A stretch of DNA of 64,000 nt from Phialophora verrucosa (Eukaryota; Ascomycota; Eurotiomycetes; Chaetothyriales; Herpotrichiellaceae), in assembly GCA_002099365.1 (NCBI GenBank), contig MSED01000003.1:372001-436000 (forward strand). The letters are read 5' to 3'. A program made the translations under genes and the position numbers. The notes beneath the pieces were generated by a model, which was not told the origin of the DNA, made no database searches, and worked only from the letters and a program-made list of their open reading frames with translations. Positions 1 to 11,576 of the stretch are shown piece after piece (the first letter of the stretch is position 1; every line of letters starts with the position of its first letter).

Positions 1-299
1 TTGCAGTATGCGAAAGCTCGCTGGATAGCTCGAAGAGCAGCTTGAACTCGAATTGCACGAGAGAGTAAATTCACGCCGGCTCACCCTCTTTCAAGGCCGA
101 GAGTGATGCCGCCCTATTGTCCCTGTCTGGGAGATGAGCGGCAGTCTGCTGTACATGAGCGCACGAGTAAAAGCGGCATGCAATAACGGGAAAACCTCGG
201 TTCAGCCTCGTCAGATTTTTGCGGAGAAGTTGGATCCTCGATAAGTTTTCCACCGCCATCCACGCGCATGTACCCAAGGTTTCAACACTAACAGACATA

Positions 300-1078
300 A
301 TGGCGGACACAGTAATGGCGGAGACATCGGCCTCAGTACAGGCGCCCGGTTCGGCGCCCTCGAACAACGCTTCTTCGATGCCGGAGCGATTGTACGTCCT
401 CCTCTGCCATTCTTCCCTTCTATGTCCCACCTAATGATAGGAATACTCACTTCTTCAAGACCAACAACCGTCGAAAAACCTAGTCCTTACCTATATGACC
501 TCGGCTACCTTACCGCCGTGGACCCCAATCCTCTCCCAGCAACAAGTACCCTCCTCGGCCAACCCACCACTGAACGCAACGAGTGCCTAAAATCCACGGC
601 CCGCGATGGCGCCCAATCTCTACTCAACACTCTCCTAACGACCTGTCCCATTAGTTCCACCCCCGATGGCTTGATAATGACCCTCCCCGCTCCGCAGAAT
701 TATCTCCCAAGGTGGAAACCGCTCCCGAAACCTAAAGCGCCCACGAAATGGGAACTTTTCGCCCGCAAGAAGGGTATTGGGAAGTATGGCGGAAGTCTCA
801 AAGGCGGCGCCGCACGAGAAGATAGACGAAAGAATCTGGTGTACGATGAGGAGAGCGGCGAATGGGTCAAGAAATGGGGCTATAAAGGTACGAACAAGAA
901 AGAGGAGAGTCAGTGGCTTGTCGAGCTGGATGATGAGAAGGTAAGGATGGAGAAGCAAGGCGCGGATGCGGGGAAGAATGTGAGGACAGAGGGACGGAGG
1001 GAGCGGAAAGAGAGGGTCAAAAGACAGGAGCGGCGTCAAAGGGGCAACGAGAGAAGGATGAGGAAGGGTGGTGGTTGA
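300..1078 (+). CDS. RRS1: Ribosome biogenesis regulatory protein RRS1
   Basis: This is a homologue of Rrs1, a nucleolar assembly factor. With Rpf2 it brings 5S RNP (5S rRNA, uL5, uL18) into pre-60S particles. I see two exons, 300-391 and 460-1078, with a 68-bp intron (GTACGT donor, TTCAAG acceptor). The spliced protein is 236 residues. The joined segment reads PTTVEKPSPYLYDLGYL, followed by the family block LPAPQNYLPRWKPLPKPKAP and then TKWELFARKKGI. This is the conserved N-terminal Rrs1 domain. The last ~60 residues are strongly basic (repeated RRERKERVKRQ-like runs), as expected for a nucleolar protein. The start is the first ATG in frame with the acidic/Ala-rich leader. Family identity is known from these blocks. 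The splice sites are inferred from frame and consensus. Confidence 0.9.
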
Positions 1079-1877
1079 CACGAAAGATTGGTTGAATGAG
1101 CAAATGATGTATCATGACAAGTGTTGCATGGGGTTTTTGAGGTGTCTGGCCGTGTGCTGAAGCGTGATATTTCCCCGATGCAGATTCTGCTCCAAAGCTA
1201 CCTTATGCTGTGCATGGTGACAGATCAGAATGAGGCTGGTGAATTGGCCCAGACGGGGACATCGGGAACAGGTACAAGGACAAGCCGGAGTTCGCTTCAG
1301 CACAGCTTCACACTGCTCTCCGCCAGTACCAGAACCAGCCACGATCAAGTGAAGTGAGGAGGGAAAGATTCAGGACTGGCAAATTGGGATCAAAGCAACA
1401 GATTGGGCAATTCCTGCCCACAGGCGTCATTCAAGACCACCGCTAAACAACAATTCGGGTACTACCAAACCATGGCGACTCAGATACCCAATCTCTTTAG
1501 CTTTCCAATCTCGTTCAGTTCAATCAAGGCTTTGCAAAACGTCAACTTCTCGAACCCACCTAGTCGTACAATGAGAGACTTCCACCAGAGTTACCCCGTT
1601 TCCCTCCTCCGCGACATATCCGCTGTCTTGACACCTCATGAAAGCTCATAGTCAACTGTCGGCCAAAGCAAGGGCCGCATCCAATGCAAGAATAAACATC
1701 AATGCTGAACCCCAGGAAATGCAATCTAGATAATACATGATATATTCCGGAGCCCCAAATCACTCCTTCGTCGCGCCCTACATGCTTATCCAAGCATGGA
1801 ATGCAACAGATAATCCAAATGCATTGGGTTGCTTCCTCTCCAGACTCGGAAGCAGAATAGTGTTGTGGCGAAGAGTC
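1079..1877. other. Intergenic, convergent gene ends
   Basis: This spacer lies between the 3' ends of RRS1 (plus) and the RhoGAP gene (minus). It has only short open frames without family motifs. I see no RNA gene or repeat here. Confidence 0.5.
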
Positions 1878-3942
1878 TCACATCCGGATAGGAGAAAGCC
1901 CAGTCAGTTCTGGCAATTTCTGGTCGAGGGACAGCTTTTGAGGTTCCGGTGTGACAATCCGTTGTGGCACAGCAGGAACAGATTGACTTGGTCCATGCCC
2001 ACTATTAGATCGATCCCTGGCACTTCCTCCTTGTGATAGACTCCGTTGTTTGGTCTTGGGCGCCATCGACTTGCGTTGTGCAGCGGCGTCCGCACTTCGC
2101 GGAGGGATCGGCTGGGCTGGGGGTGCTTGAGCTGGTTGTTGTTGGCTGCTCCCACTAGAAGAAATGGCCCTCTCGTCGACACCGAGGTCTTCGCTCTCAT
2201 TGATTGAACCTTCCCGTTCATAGCGATACTCTTCTTCCAAGTATTCTTTCTCAGTCCAGCAACCCTGCCAGCAGTTTTTCCAGTCCATAACCAGGAACTG
2301 GAAACAAAAGGCATCGATCTTCAGACAGGGTTGGAAGCAGATACACAGATTGCGATAATCCATCTTGTTCTTGTCGGCATAGCTGTTCAAGAGGCTGAGA
2401 TGACAGGTGATGGCGAAGAGGAGGTAATAGTTGAAGGGCGGCAACCGCGACAACTCGTCTCGCAGCAACTGAGGAGCTGATGTCGCACCAGCGCATTGTG
2501 TGGCCACTTTGTTCTGCACGGCTTTCGGAAGGATCTCGTCGGGCAGCTCTCGCAACCACGATTTGAACATCGAGCCGATAGTGTTGATATCATATAGCTC
2601 GGGCTCGTCAAACAAGTTGATATCATACTCGGTGTCAAAACGCCGCTGCCAGTGTTTCACATCTTTGCCGCTGCCGGGTATTCGATACAGGCCTTCCTCC
2701 TCTGCACCGTTCATGTTCAAATAGCTGAAGAACGAGGTCAGCGAGAGTTGCAAGCGTCGGAGAGATATTGACTTACTCAATGCATCGCCAGGGCAATGCT
2801 GGCATCCAAAACTCTGTCTTGTCCTTGGATACCTCGAGGCGCCTTGCAATCCTCGTTTTGCGAGTTTGCTTGACTAGTGGCAGATTGATTGTCGTACACG
2901 TGTAATTGTCATCCGTGACCGTCGGCGTTTCGCGTTCATTGCTACTTCCGCTTCGTGTAATCTTCCCAAAGAAGCCTTTTCCAGCCTTGCCAATGCGATC
3001 ACCCACACCCTTGCCTGTCTGCCCTATGTTGGAGAGGATTTGGAGCGTCGAGCCTTCCCTAAACGAGTGCGACATGGGCAAGTTGCCCGTCTGCCTCTCT
3101 TTTCTCGCAGACAGGAAATCGTCACGCGTTTGTCGATCTGCTGACCGGTTACGAATGGTTGCCCCAGCTTCCGGCCCAAAAGCTCTATCGCGATGGTCAA
3201 ACTTGATGGGTGCGGTCCTGGGGGACGTGTCGTCGATCCGGTCCATGCCCGAACTGGTGGTATCGAGTTGAAGATGACTAGGTGGCGGATTCTTTGGTTT
3301 GGGTGGCAGATCCTCCATCCTTACGGTCTTGGTCCTCGTGAGGATACCTCCGAATCTCGGCTTCGGTTTCTTGCCTGCTGCCGCTGGTTCTCCTGGGGCC
3401 TGCGCCAGTGCTGGCTCTGACATGGCTGGCGGGTTGTTTGCGTTTGCTGTACCATTGCTTGATCCACCTTTCGGTAGCTCTGGCGTCGAGCCTTGCTTCT
3501 TTACCGTATGAAGAGATCGGTCTTTTGAACTGGCGCGACTCCTTGCATTTGGTCGCTCTCCGGCTTCTGGAATGCTTGTTTCCGAGGCATGCAGCTTATG
3601 AGAAGATTTTGATGCCATGAGGTTGGAGAAGAAGCCCTTGGACGTGTCCCGGCCGTGCTTTGGAGACTGAGGAACAGGTGAGGGAGGGAGTTCAGGCATC
3701 GCTGTTATCTTGGGAGAACTTGACCCTGCCTGAGTTCCATCATCAGAAGCCGACACCTGGTGTGACATGAAAGATGGCGGAGGGCCTTGTAGAAAGGGCG
3801 ATGTCGGTGCTGATCTCGGGGTGTGTGGAGTATGGGGAGAGCCCGTCGAGCGAGGGCTCAGTGTCGCAGGTGTTAGGCCATTGAATTCCTCATTGTTGTT
3901 AGGAGCCAAGTTGAGATGCGGCAAAGCCGGGGCTTTTGGCAT
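1878..3942 (-). CDS. RhoGAP-domain protein
   Basis: Predicted GTPase-activating protein for a Rho/Cdc42-type GTPase. The exons are 3942-2777 and 2724-1878. The 52-bp intron has a GTAAGT donor and TTCTTCAG acceptor. The protein is about 670 residues from the first in-frame ATG. Residues ~1-360 are low-complexity Ser/Pro/Lys-rich sequence. The RhoGAP domain spans roughly residues 375-545. It starts near LPWRCI and contains the arginine-finger block EEGLYRIPGSG, then FKSWLRELPDEILPK, then YRNLCICFQPCL. The tail is Ser/Gln-rich and probably disordered. The organisation resembles fungal Bem2/Bem3-type GAPs, but no PH domain is visible. The open frame continues upstream of 3942 to about 4000, so an extra 5' exon is possible. 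The domain call is firm; the exact start is uncertain. Confidence 0.85.
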
Positions 3943-5967
3943 GTCTGCAAACAAGCTCCTTTGGATGTCATTAACAGGGCCGACTGCGAGTAGCCGGCCG
4001 TCCTTTCACGTCGGACAAGGCGGTAGCTTGTGCCAGACCACCGGGACCTTGATATCCTCCGTCGGATGTATTGCCTGTCTGTACCACCTCTTTGCAACGA
4101 CACAAATAGTTCCAAGTCCGACCGAAGGGTTTCCGAAAGCGACAGGTGATCAAGCCTCACAGGCAAGCAAGACTAGCTATTGGTGTAAGAGTGACCTTGT
4201 GTTTGTCGGTCCAAGCGCAGTCGATGCAGGAGATATGTCCCAAACAATATGAACGACGGCTCCAGACGTTGGCGATGAGTTCCGGGAAGGTTATTTGCAT
4301 CAAATTCCCGTGTCGACCGAATGTCTCGTCCTAGAAAGCGTGGATATGGGTCTGTCGAGGTTGTAGTTCGCGGGGAATCGTGAGCGGGCAAAGCCGTCAA
4401 GGCGCAAGTGAAGGAGTTGGCAACAGGCGATGTATGGAATTCCTGATCAATTCGCTTCCATTGCCGGACCTGCGTATGTTACAAATAGACTGTCAGGCTT
4501 GGCTGAGTGGCTTGCGAGGACAGCGGCTAACAAAGGAGGAATTTGGCAGGATCGAAGGAGTGACTGAACTGAAGGGCAAGGACGAACCACGCGGCCAACT
4601 TTCAGAAACTAAAAGGGACGACTAAACCGGGTCTAAGAGAGGAATGGATCGCTATAAGCGTATAAGACTGCACTGTTGGTGTGCGGATTGTAATGGCCTG
4701 CCGCTCGAGGGGTGTGGACGGTGGTGTGCAGACAAAAGTTACTGCAAGGACAGTCGAGCCCTAGTGGTGGAGCGGAACAAAGCGGTGAGAAGGAATGAGG
4801 GGACCTGCCAGGAACAGGACCGGAGCCAAGGGTGTCTGAGGAGTAGCCTGCGCGCTACTGAAGATGCCTGCTTTCTTCTTTGAGGTTGCGGGCGTTGCAG
4901 CAGGCGAAATACTTAAGGGATAGCCTAGATGCTCGGTCGGCGAAAGGTGGCTCAAGGGTACTCGTAGTCAGATACATGGAGACCGTGCGCGTCCAGGTGT
5001 GCTGCGGGAGACTTGCAACATCAGGGTCCTCATTTCAGAGTAGTGGCATGAGATAATTTTCCTAGTCAACTCTGCTACTGCACGCTGTTCTCGGGTACTA
5101 CAGTAAACACAGTGTGCCCATAACGCAAGAAGGTGGGGGAGTGAGTCGTAAGTGTGCATGAGAATGTGGATAAGTGCACTCAGAGCAGCCGGTGCGGACC
5201 CCTGGAGCAGGCATCGGGGCCATGAATTAGTTAATCCTTGAGACGGCGTGGACGATTGCGACAGCCATGTTCAAACACGGAGATCATCTGATGAAGCAAG
5301 ACTCGCTTCGAGACCGTGTTTTGGCGCCGAATAGGTTCGTGGCCGGCTCCCACCATATTGGTTTCGTCGTAAGCTTAACGCAGCACGACCAGAGACACAG
5401 AGCTGGGTACCTAGCCATACCAGTCCTGGGCACCATGGGCAACGAAGGGCGGTGCCAGCGCCGCAGAGAGATAGCCAGGGGCAGAGAGACATGCAGGCGG
5501 CTACACCCGGAGTGCCAGAGAAACAGCCGATGAAATAGGCAAGGATTGGAAGCTAAACATGCAGGACAAAGAGAAAATCGAAGACAGGGCTTGAGATGCG
5601 CAAGATTCAAAGATCCGGTCTAACCTCGAACAGACGAACACGAACGGCCACCGTCTCTTCCAGGGATCGAGATCGCTCGGGGCCTTTCAAATACCTCGGA
5701 CAGTGACCATTGAACCCAAGTGCACCGGAGAGGTGAGACTACTCGTAATTGATGTCAGCCTGAGCACGTCGTCAGTCGGTGGTTACTGGTCAGGCTCCCC
5801 GGGCTTCAGAGCGCCAAGCAAGAACCAGACACATTTGCAGAGTTTCCCGAAAACGGTGACATGCTGCCTTTGCAGAGCTTTCTGACCTCGATCATCAACA
5901 GCTACCAAATCTTACTCTCGAGACCTCATCATCCCGGCGTAGACTCCACGTGAGTAGCTCTGGCTCA
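3943..5967. promoter_or_regulatory. Long divergent spacer between RhoGAP and BET2
   Basis: About 2 kb separates the two divergent starts. It must hold both promoters and possibly unassigned 5' exons of the RhoGAP gene; coding-like minus-strand segments occur between 4000 and 4320. No complete gene, tRNA or repeat was recognised. Confidence 0.4.
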
Positions 5968-7152
5968 ATGTCACTTGTGGCGGGACCTGGGGTTGGGGGA
6001 TCGGTGTCCGCGTCCGAGACGCCCCTTGAAGACCTCCGTCTGGTAGTGGACAAGCACGTGAAATATATCCAGGCTTTGGACACTGTGCGTGCATGTGAGT
6101 AATTTGTCGCCGCAGAGTATTGATGGGTTGCCAGCGCAAAGATGAGCTCGATTATTGGTTAACCGAACACCTGAGATTGAACGGCGTCTACTGGGGCCTG
6201 ACCGCACTTCATCTTCTCCATCATCCAGAAGTCTTGCCCCGTGACAAGACCCTGGAATTTGTCTTTGCTTGTCAGAACTCAAATGGCGGCTTCGGTGCTG
6301 CCCCCGGCCATGACTCTCACATGCTATACACCGTCAGTGCCGTCCAGATCCTCGCGACAGTCGACGGGTTAGGAGACTTGGAAGAACGGGAAAGAGGCGG
6401 GCAGGAGCGTATCGCCAAATGCAAGCCTTTCTGTTCCCAAACTTATAACCCTGATCGCTAACACGCACTGCTGCAGTTATTGCCAGCCTGCAAAACACCG
6501 AGACTGGCACGTTTGCCGGAGATGAGTGGGGAGAAACTGACACCCGATTCCTTTATGGGGCTTTCAATGCCCTCTCGATTCTTAACATGATGCATCTGGT
6601 CGATGTCGACAAGGCAGTTTCTTACATTCAAGCCTGCGCAAACTTCGATGGAGGCTTCGGTAGATCGCCCGGAGAAGAATCTCATTCCGGTCAAATATTC
6701 ACCTGCGTTGGAGCTCTGACAATTGCCCGAAGACTCGACATTGTCGATCACGAGCGGCTGGCTGCGTGGTTGAGTGAAAGACAACTCCCCAATGGCGGAC
6801 TGAACGGCCGACCTGAAAAACTTGAAGATGTCTGCTACAGTTGGTGGGTATTGAGTAGTCTCGCAATGTTGGGGAAGCTCCATTGGATTGATGCCTCCAA
6901 ATTGATCACATTCATTCTGAGATGTCAGGATGCCGACCAAGGAGGGATTGCAGACAGACCCGGGGATATGGTGGACGTCTTCCACACAGTGTTTGGGATC
7001 GCAGGCTTGAGCCTCTTGGGTTATCCAAGCCTTGCCGAGGTCGACCCTGTCTAGTAAGTGTATAGAGCAGCCTTTCGGAATCTGGACTGATGTATCGCTC
7101 TAGCTGTATGCCCAAGACAGTCACTCGAGCCTTGCCATACTGGCAATCATGA
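5968..7152 (+). CDS. BET2: Rab geranylgeranyltransferase beta subunit (Bet2)
   Basis: Beta subunit of protein geranylgeranyltransferase type II. It transfers geranylgeranyl groups to C-terminal cysteines of Rab GTPases together with the alpha subunit and Rab escort protein. There are four exons: 5968-6084, 6135-6408, 6477-7053 and 7104-7152. They give 338 residues, the usual family length. Introns are 50, 68 and 50 bp. The prenyltransferase repeats are clear: [26 protein letters not shown] and [19 protein letters not shown]. The last carries the D..C motif, and a later D-V-F-H segment provides the expected zinc/lipid-site residues. Exon 4 supplies only the short C-terminus [16 protein letters not shown]. 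Identity is certain from the repeats; the type II assignment rests on the [19 protein letters not shown] region. Confidence 0.93.
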
Positions 7153-7792
7153 CCAGGCGAGGGTCGAAGCCTACCTCTCGCAATCTAATAACCCACTTGA
7201 CTTTGCCTGTGAGAGATGGGATACAATGCGAGAGGAGAGAAATGTCCACCACTGCCTATTTCCGCTTCATCACACTACTGTCCCCGCTTTAGAGGGAGTA
7301 TAGACTTGGTGGCACATTCAAAAGAGAGAACATGCGTCGGAACCCGAAAACTCACTGAGTTGAAAGGCCTGTTTGATGTTGCTCTAGCTAGGGGCGGTAG
7401 TATTCGCTGCCACTCTCTCGCAACGATACGCCGAGTTATCGGCTGCGTTGAGGAATGGGTCCTGCCTTCCTAACGGTGCTCCGATGACGAGGTGGGTGGT
7501 TGGTTGGGCTTTCCTGTGTCGTGCTTGACTGCATCCTCCCATTAATGATTTATCAATGCAACTCTTGCTCCAACCAGTTTCCGTCGTCAGCCACTTCTCT
7601 CCTTTGATCGTGCCTCCATTCTCTCTTTTCTTACTCACATCGTCGCCGTGCTTGGACTGCAGGAGGGAGACACTTTGGTCCGCGTCTTGTCCGTCTTTGA
7701 GCTTTCCCAGTTTTTCAGTCGTTGTTCTGATCTTCATTTGCTGTTTCCCTTTCCTCAGACTTCAGTCACGCCCATAGCTCACCGGTGCCGTC
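7153..7792. other. Spacer / promoter of the zinc-finger gene
   Basis: The 640-bp region between two plus-strand genes has no recognisable coding sequence. It becomes pyrimidine-rich from about 7560 to 7790, as is common for fungal 5' leaders. Confidence 0.45.
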
Positions 7793-9483
7793 ATGGCTCA
7801 GGACTTGCTCAAATGCAGCATTTGTCCCAAACAACCCTCCTTCAGTGATACCTCTCATTTGCTCACCCATGTCAGTTCCAAGGGTCACCTCTCCGAATGG
7901 CACAAACTCCAAGTACGGAGCTTTCAAGACATTGCCGCTGCTATAGCACTGGCCAACTACAATCAATGGTGCCAGCAACATGACATTGACCGACTCCTCT
8001 CCAGAGACTGCAAATGAAAGAGGACAAGCAAGCTAAAAAGAGAAGAACTACCACTACACGGAATACTACTGGACCAAAACTGGTTCCCATCGACCATGAG
8101 CTGCTCGATCCTCCAATGCCTTCCAAAAGAGCAGGAAAATCAAAGAAGCAGAACCAGAAGAGAGGGACCCGTGGCAGACAACAACGGGAGGATGACGACG
8201 GAAGTGATCTGGATTTCAGTCCTGTCAGGCGTTCTAGGTGAATATCTCTCCACAGCTATCTTCCTGGTACTGACGGAGTGCTCAGGCGCAAACCACAGCG
8301 AACCCAGAGCTCATCTCCGCTCAAGCGGTCCCAAGTCTCTAACGGAGCATATCCTTCTCTTGATGACTATCCAACTGAGGACGATCCCCCGGTACCACTT
8401 CAGGTTCTTGCCACACCTGAGCATATGAAGCTCAAGGGGATTGTGTGGCCTGGCATGGATCTCTTCGATGCAGCCACGCAGGAGATGCAGCAGAAGAGAA
8501 ACCAGAAGAAAGATGCATCAGTTCTCAGACGCATGGAGAGACTCGCCGCGTTGGTTGAGCCCACCGAGGTCGTCTACTCTCCCAACGGCGACAGTATGTT
8601 GAAAGCAAGACATATTGATGATCTGGAAGATGCGAGCAGCCTTATTGAGGGTGAGACTCCTGTCCCCAAGGTAGACCAACCCCGACCACGCAAGAGGAAG
8701 CCACTTGCCGAGAGAGACGCCAACGTTCCCCGGTTCATGAAACGCAAGATCAAAGCCAGTGCTCTAAATGAATACGACGATCTGCCCTTTGCTCATGGAC
8801 TACCGCCTCTTCCGCACCTCCCAAGCTCTTCCACCGGAGAGCCATATGGTGCAAGCTGTCGCTTCTTTCCAACGGAGGATGGAGATATCAAACCGTCCAT
8901 TGAATCCCTTGCTCCTCGCAAACGACCACCACCTCAATTTGAGATCTTCACTGATGGGAGTCCAAGGCGTCACTTAACTGCTGTCATGAGTGGAACCAGG
9001 AACCCACTTCAGCCTGGGCCTCGCGTGTATGGCAATGGCCCTTTCCAACAACTGCCAAAGGTCTCTGCAGCCTGGTTACAACCACAATACCAGTCAGCAT
9101 TACCATATACAGACGCTTATGCGGCCTACCGCCCAGTGAGTCGTCAGTATCAACCTTTCTACGAACCGAGCATTGCCAATGAGAACGATCTTCCAATGGC
9201 TGAAGCCCAATTCGCCTTCCGAGGGCCATCTGCAAATCCTTTGGCATGGAAATCTCCTCTTCGACCAGCGATCGTGTCTGGCTTGTCTCCGGGAGGGTCA
9301 CCTTTCGGCGGCTTCCTTGGCATCTTCCCTGGTGGCTCGCCTGGTGACGACCCCTTCGTGAGCACCAAAAATCCTCTGGCTGGAGCACTGGTCCAATTCG
9401 ATGACGAGAAGCATCTTCTGACACCCAAAGGACACTCCGACTCGCCATCCGATCCAGGCTTGTCCAACCAGACCGAAGTCTGA
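7793..9483 (+). CDS. U1-like C2H2 zinc-finger protein, frame problem near 8005
   Basis: The N-terminus has one zinc finger, CSICPKQPSF then HLLTHVSSKGHLSEWHKLQV. The spacing and the SKGH element resemble U1/matrin-type fingers. The rest is basic, Ser/Pro-rich and probably disordered, with nuclear-localisation-like stretches (RPRKRKPLAERD, KKRRTTTTR). The intron at 8238-8285 is well defined. Between the finger and the basic block the frame shifts. Either an intron spans 7913-8004 (weak GTACGG donor, CTCTCCAG acceptor, ~516 aa), or a 2-nt GA duplication in AGAGA at 8003-8007 breaks an uninterrupted frame (~546 aa). I cannot decide; the sequence that the intron would remove reads like protein (QDIAAAIALANYNQWCQQHD). 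The function is unknown; nucleic-acid binding is inferred. Confidence 0.7.
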
Positions 9484-9918
9484 ACTCAGTTCACATGGGA
9501 ATTATGATATCTCATTTAACGCCGGAGCAGAAGATTGGAGCAGAAAAAGCACAGATTATTTCGGTCCTTGGCACCAATACCCCAGAGAGCAAAACAGACA
9601 ATATACTGGGCATAGGTACGACCGACTATCGCACGCTCTCTTGTTGGAAGCTATACCCGATCTCATGTATCAGTTGCTCTCGGGCATACACAATGTCGTT
9701 GGAGCTCAGAGGATGGTGGCATGGGAGATGAGTAGCCCCATGATCATATTGGAGGGCAACCTTCTTGAAGGAAGCATTGATTCGATGTGCACAGGGATAC
9801 ATAGACGTGTGTAAGAGCAGGCGATCCTGGAAGCATTTGCTAGACGTACAATGTCGAGGAGTATTAGTTTTGTACGTTGCCGACATGCCACGTTTCCAAG
9901 TGGTGCTTTTCATATATA
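9484..9918. other. Intergenic, convergent gene ends
   Basis: This 435-bp spacer separates the 3' ends of the zinc-finger gene (plus) and the CAB4-like gene (minus). Nothing recognised. Confidence 0.5.
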
Positions 9919-11187
9919 TCACTGCCCTCGCTCCTGCAACCGCCTTCTAACCTCAGTGCTACTGATCTTGCTGTCGAATGTGTCCTTTTGCCGCTCCATT
10001 TCTCCTTCATCTTCTAAGCCTACACTAGCATCCAGGATACCGACCTCAAAAACCTCCAGCTCTTTCCATCCTTTCTCCTTTCGCTTATCATTGACAGCCT
10101 TCCCACCGGCTCGTGTCTCTGCTGAGATGACAAGGGCGGAGATGTCGGGATCTGTTATGGTAGGCCCAAAGGGATCGGATATTTGGGTATAGTTAACGGT
10201 AATACTCGCTTCGATACCCGGGATCGGCTGAAGAGATTTATATGTCACGCGTACGACCCTCCCGTTCGGCCCGGGGCGGTCGATATACTCCGTTGTTCTC
10301 AACCCATTCGCCCCCGAATTAGGGCTTGCTTTCCTTGGGTAAAACGCCAGTATGGAGTCGACAAATTCTGCCGTACGTTCTTGCCTTGCTGACCAGGATT
10401 CGACATACGAGCCGTATTTCTTGTTCACGAGTAACTCGTCGCCTGTTATGCCGACCGTTATCAGGCGGGAGCGTGTGTTAAGGTCGGCGGCGAGGATTGT
10501 GCCGGTTAGGAGGAGTTTGTGCCCGATGTGTAAGTGGTCGAATGTACCTCCTACAGCGACGGATGCGTGAGACGTCACTGGAGCATGTCCCTCGCTCGTC
10601 GAAGAAGGGTCCGGAGCACGCGCAGAGGGATGAACTATACCCGGTCCACTTGGCAATCTCACAGCAGGCGGAGGCTCGTCCTTCACATTGCTTCCCCACG
10701 TGCTGAGAAACTGCTTGAGATGAGCCTCCCCGGTCTCGCCTTCGACGGAGTAGATCGTCTTATAAGTTCGGTCCGACAGGACCAACGTGTCGATGTCTAC
10801 TATCGGCCCAGAGAGGGGTTGCTTGCCAATGAGTTTCTGCGGGATTTCATCCACCCGGGCTTCCAGGATGAAAATCCGAATATCGATGCCGGAGGGGAAA
10901 TCGAGGTCGACATTCTGCTGAGAAGCGACCGAGGTGATTAGACTGTATGCTTGTTTCAACAGGTTCTGAATGGGGACAAAGATGGCCGAGCGGCATGTAT
11001 TTGTCGAAAGCGGATAGGAAGAGGACAAGACCAGGGCGATGTCCAGACGGCTGACGGCGGCTTTGTCCTGGGGAAGCAGTTTGGGGAGGAGGGATTCAAA
11101 TGTGCTTTTGTAGGAGGATTTGAATGAGGAGGGGGTTGACGAGATGTCTAAGGCCGGTAGGAGAAGGAGCGATGTCACGTCTGCCAT
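9919..11187 (-). CDS. CAB4: Phosphopantetheine adenylyltransferase (CoA synthesis)
   Basis: Catalyses ATP plus 4'-phosphopantetheine to dephospho-CoA and pyrophosphate, the fourth step of coenzyme A synthesis. It is a single-exon gene of 422 residues. The nucleotidyltransferase domain occupies about residues 205-420. The signature VAVGGTFDHLHIGHKLLL holds the (T/H)xGH motif. Further elements are LITVGITGDELLVNKK, a late SAETRAGGKAVNDKR segment and the C-terminal SSTEVRRRLQ, the family's ISSTxIR element. The N-terminal ~200 residues are poorly conserved and are typical of fungal versions. There is no dephospho-CoA kinase P-loop domain after it, so it is monofunctional like yeast Cab4. It is divergent from the WD40 gene, with 389 bp between starts. 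Confidence 0.9.
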   Translation of the reverse strand: MADVTSLLLLPALDISSTPSSFKSSYKSTFESLLPKLLPQDKAAVSRLDIALVLSSSYPLSTNTCRSAIFVPIQNLLKQAYSLITSVASQQNVDLDFPSGIDIRIFILEARVDEIPQKLIGKQPLSGPIVDIDTLVLSDRTYKTIYSVEGETGEAHLKQFLSTWGSNVKDEPPPAVRLPSGPGIVHPSARAPDPSSTSEGHAPVTSHASVAVGGTFDHLHIGHKLLLTGTILAADLNTRSRLITVGITGDELLVNKKYGSYVESWSARQERTAEFVDSILAFYPRKASPNSGANGLRTTEYIDRPGPNGRVVRVTYKSLQPIPGIEASITVNYTQISDPFGPTITDPDISALVISAETRAGGKAVNDKRKEKGWKELEVFEVGILDASVGLEDEGEMERQKDTFDSKISSTEVRRRLQERGQ

Positions 11188-11576
11188 TGTTCCGGACGGG
11201 TCTGACGCGGAGGTCGTGATTCACAATGCCTATTGAGGATGTCGTCCTGTACTTGTGTTAGAGCAACGAACCTATGGTCATCTTGGTTGTGCTTTAAAAA
11301 CGACGTTCACTTCTGGCTCTTCATGATGATGATACCGAGGTGTGAAACCGGCCGAAGTGGCCTTTGGCCCAATAAGCGCTGGGCAGCCTCTAGAGCCTCT
11401 CTGCCCTCCAACTCGGCGCCTAGCGGCTGACAATTGGGGAGCCTTAACCGCCCGAAGCAAGCCCGAGCCTGACAGAACAACACAGGCGTCGCTACCGTCC
11501 TCGAAACTTTGTATGCAGATAAAATTACCCGCATGTGCGGACGAGCCTTTGAGTGGCCCGGAGGGATTCTGCTAAC
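11188..11576. promoter_or_regulatory. Divergent promoter CAB4 / WD40 gene
   Basis: A 389-bp head-to-head spacer between the minus-strand CAB4-like start at 11187 and the plus-strand WD40 start at 11577. No binding site can be assigned with confidence. Confidence 0.5.

Noticed and set aside
4900..5600. Open frames of 63-108 codons as possible genes
   Set aside because: Low-complexity, overlapping in several frames, no motifs or consistent splice model.
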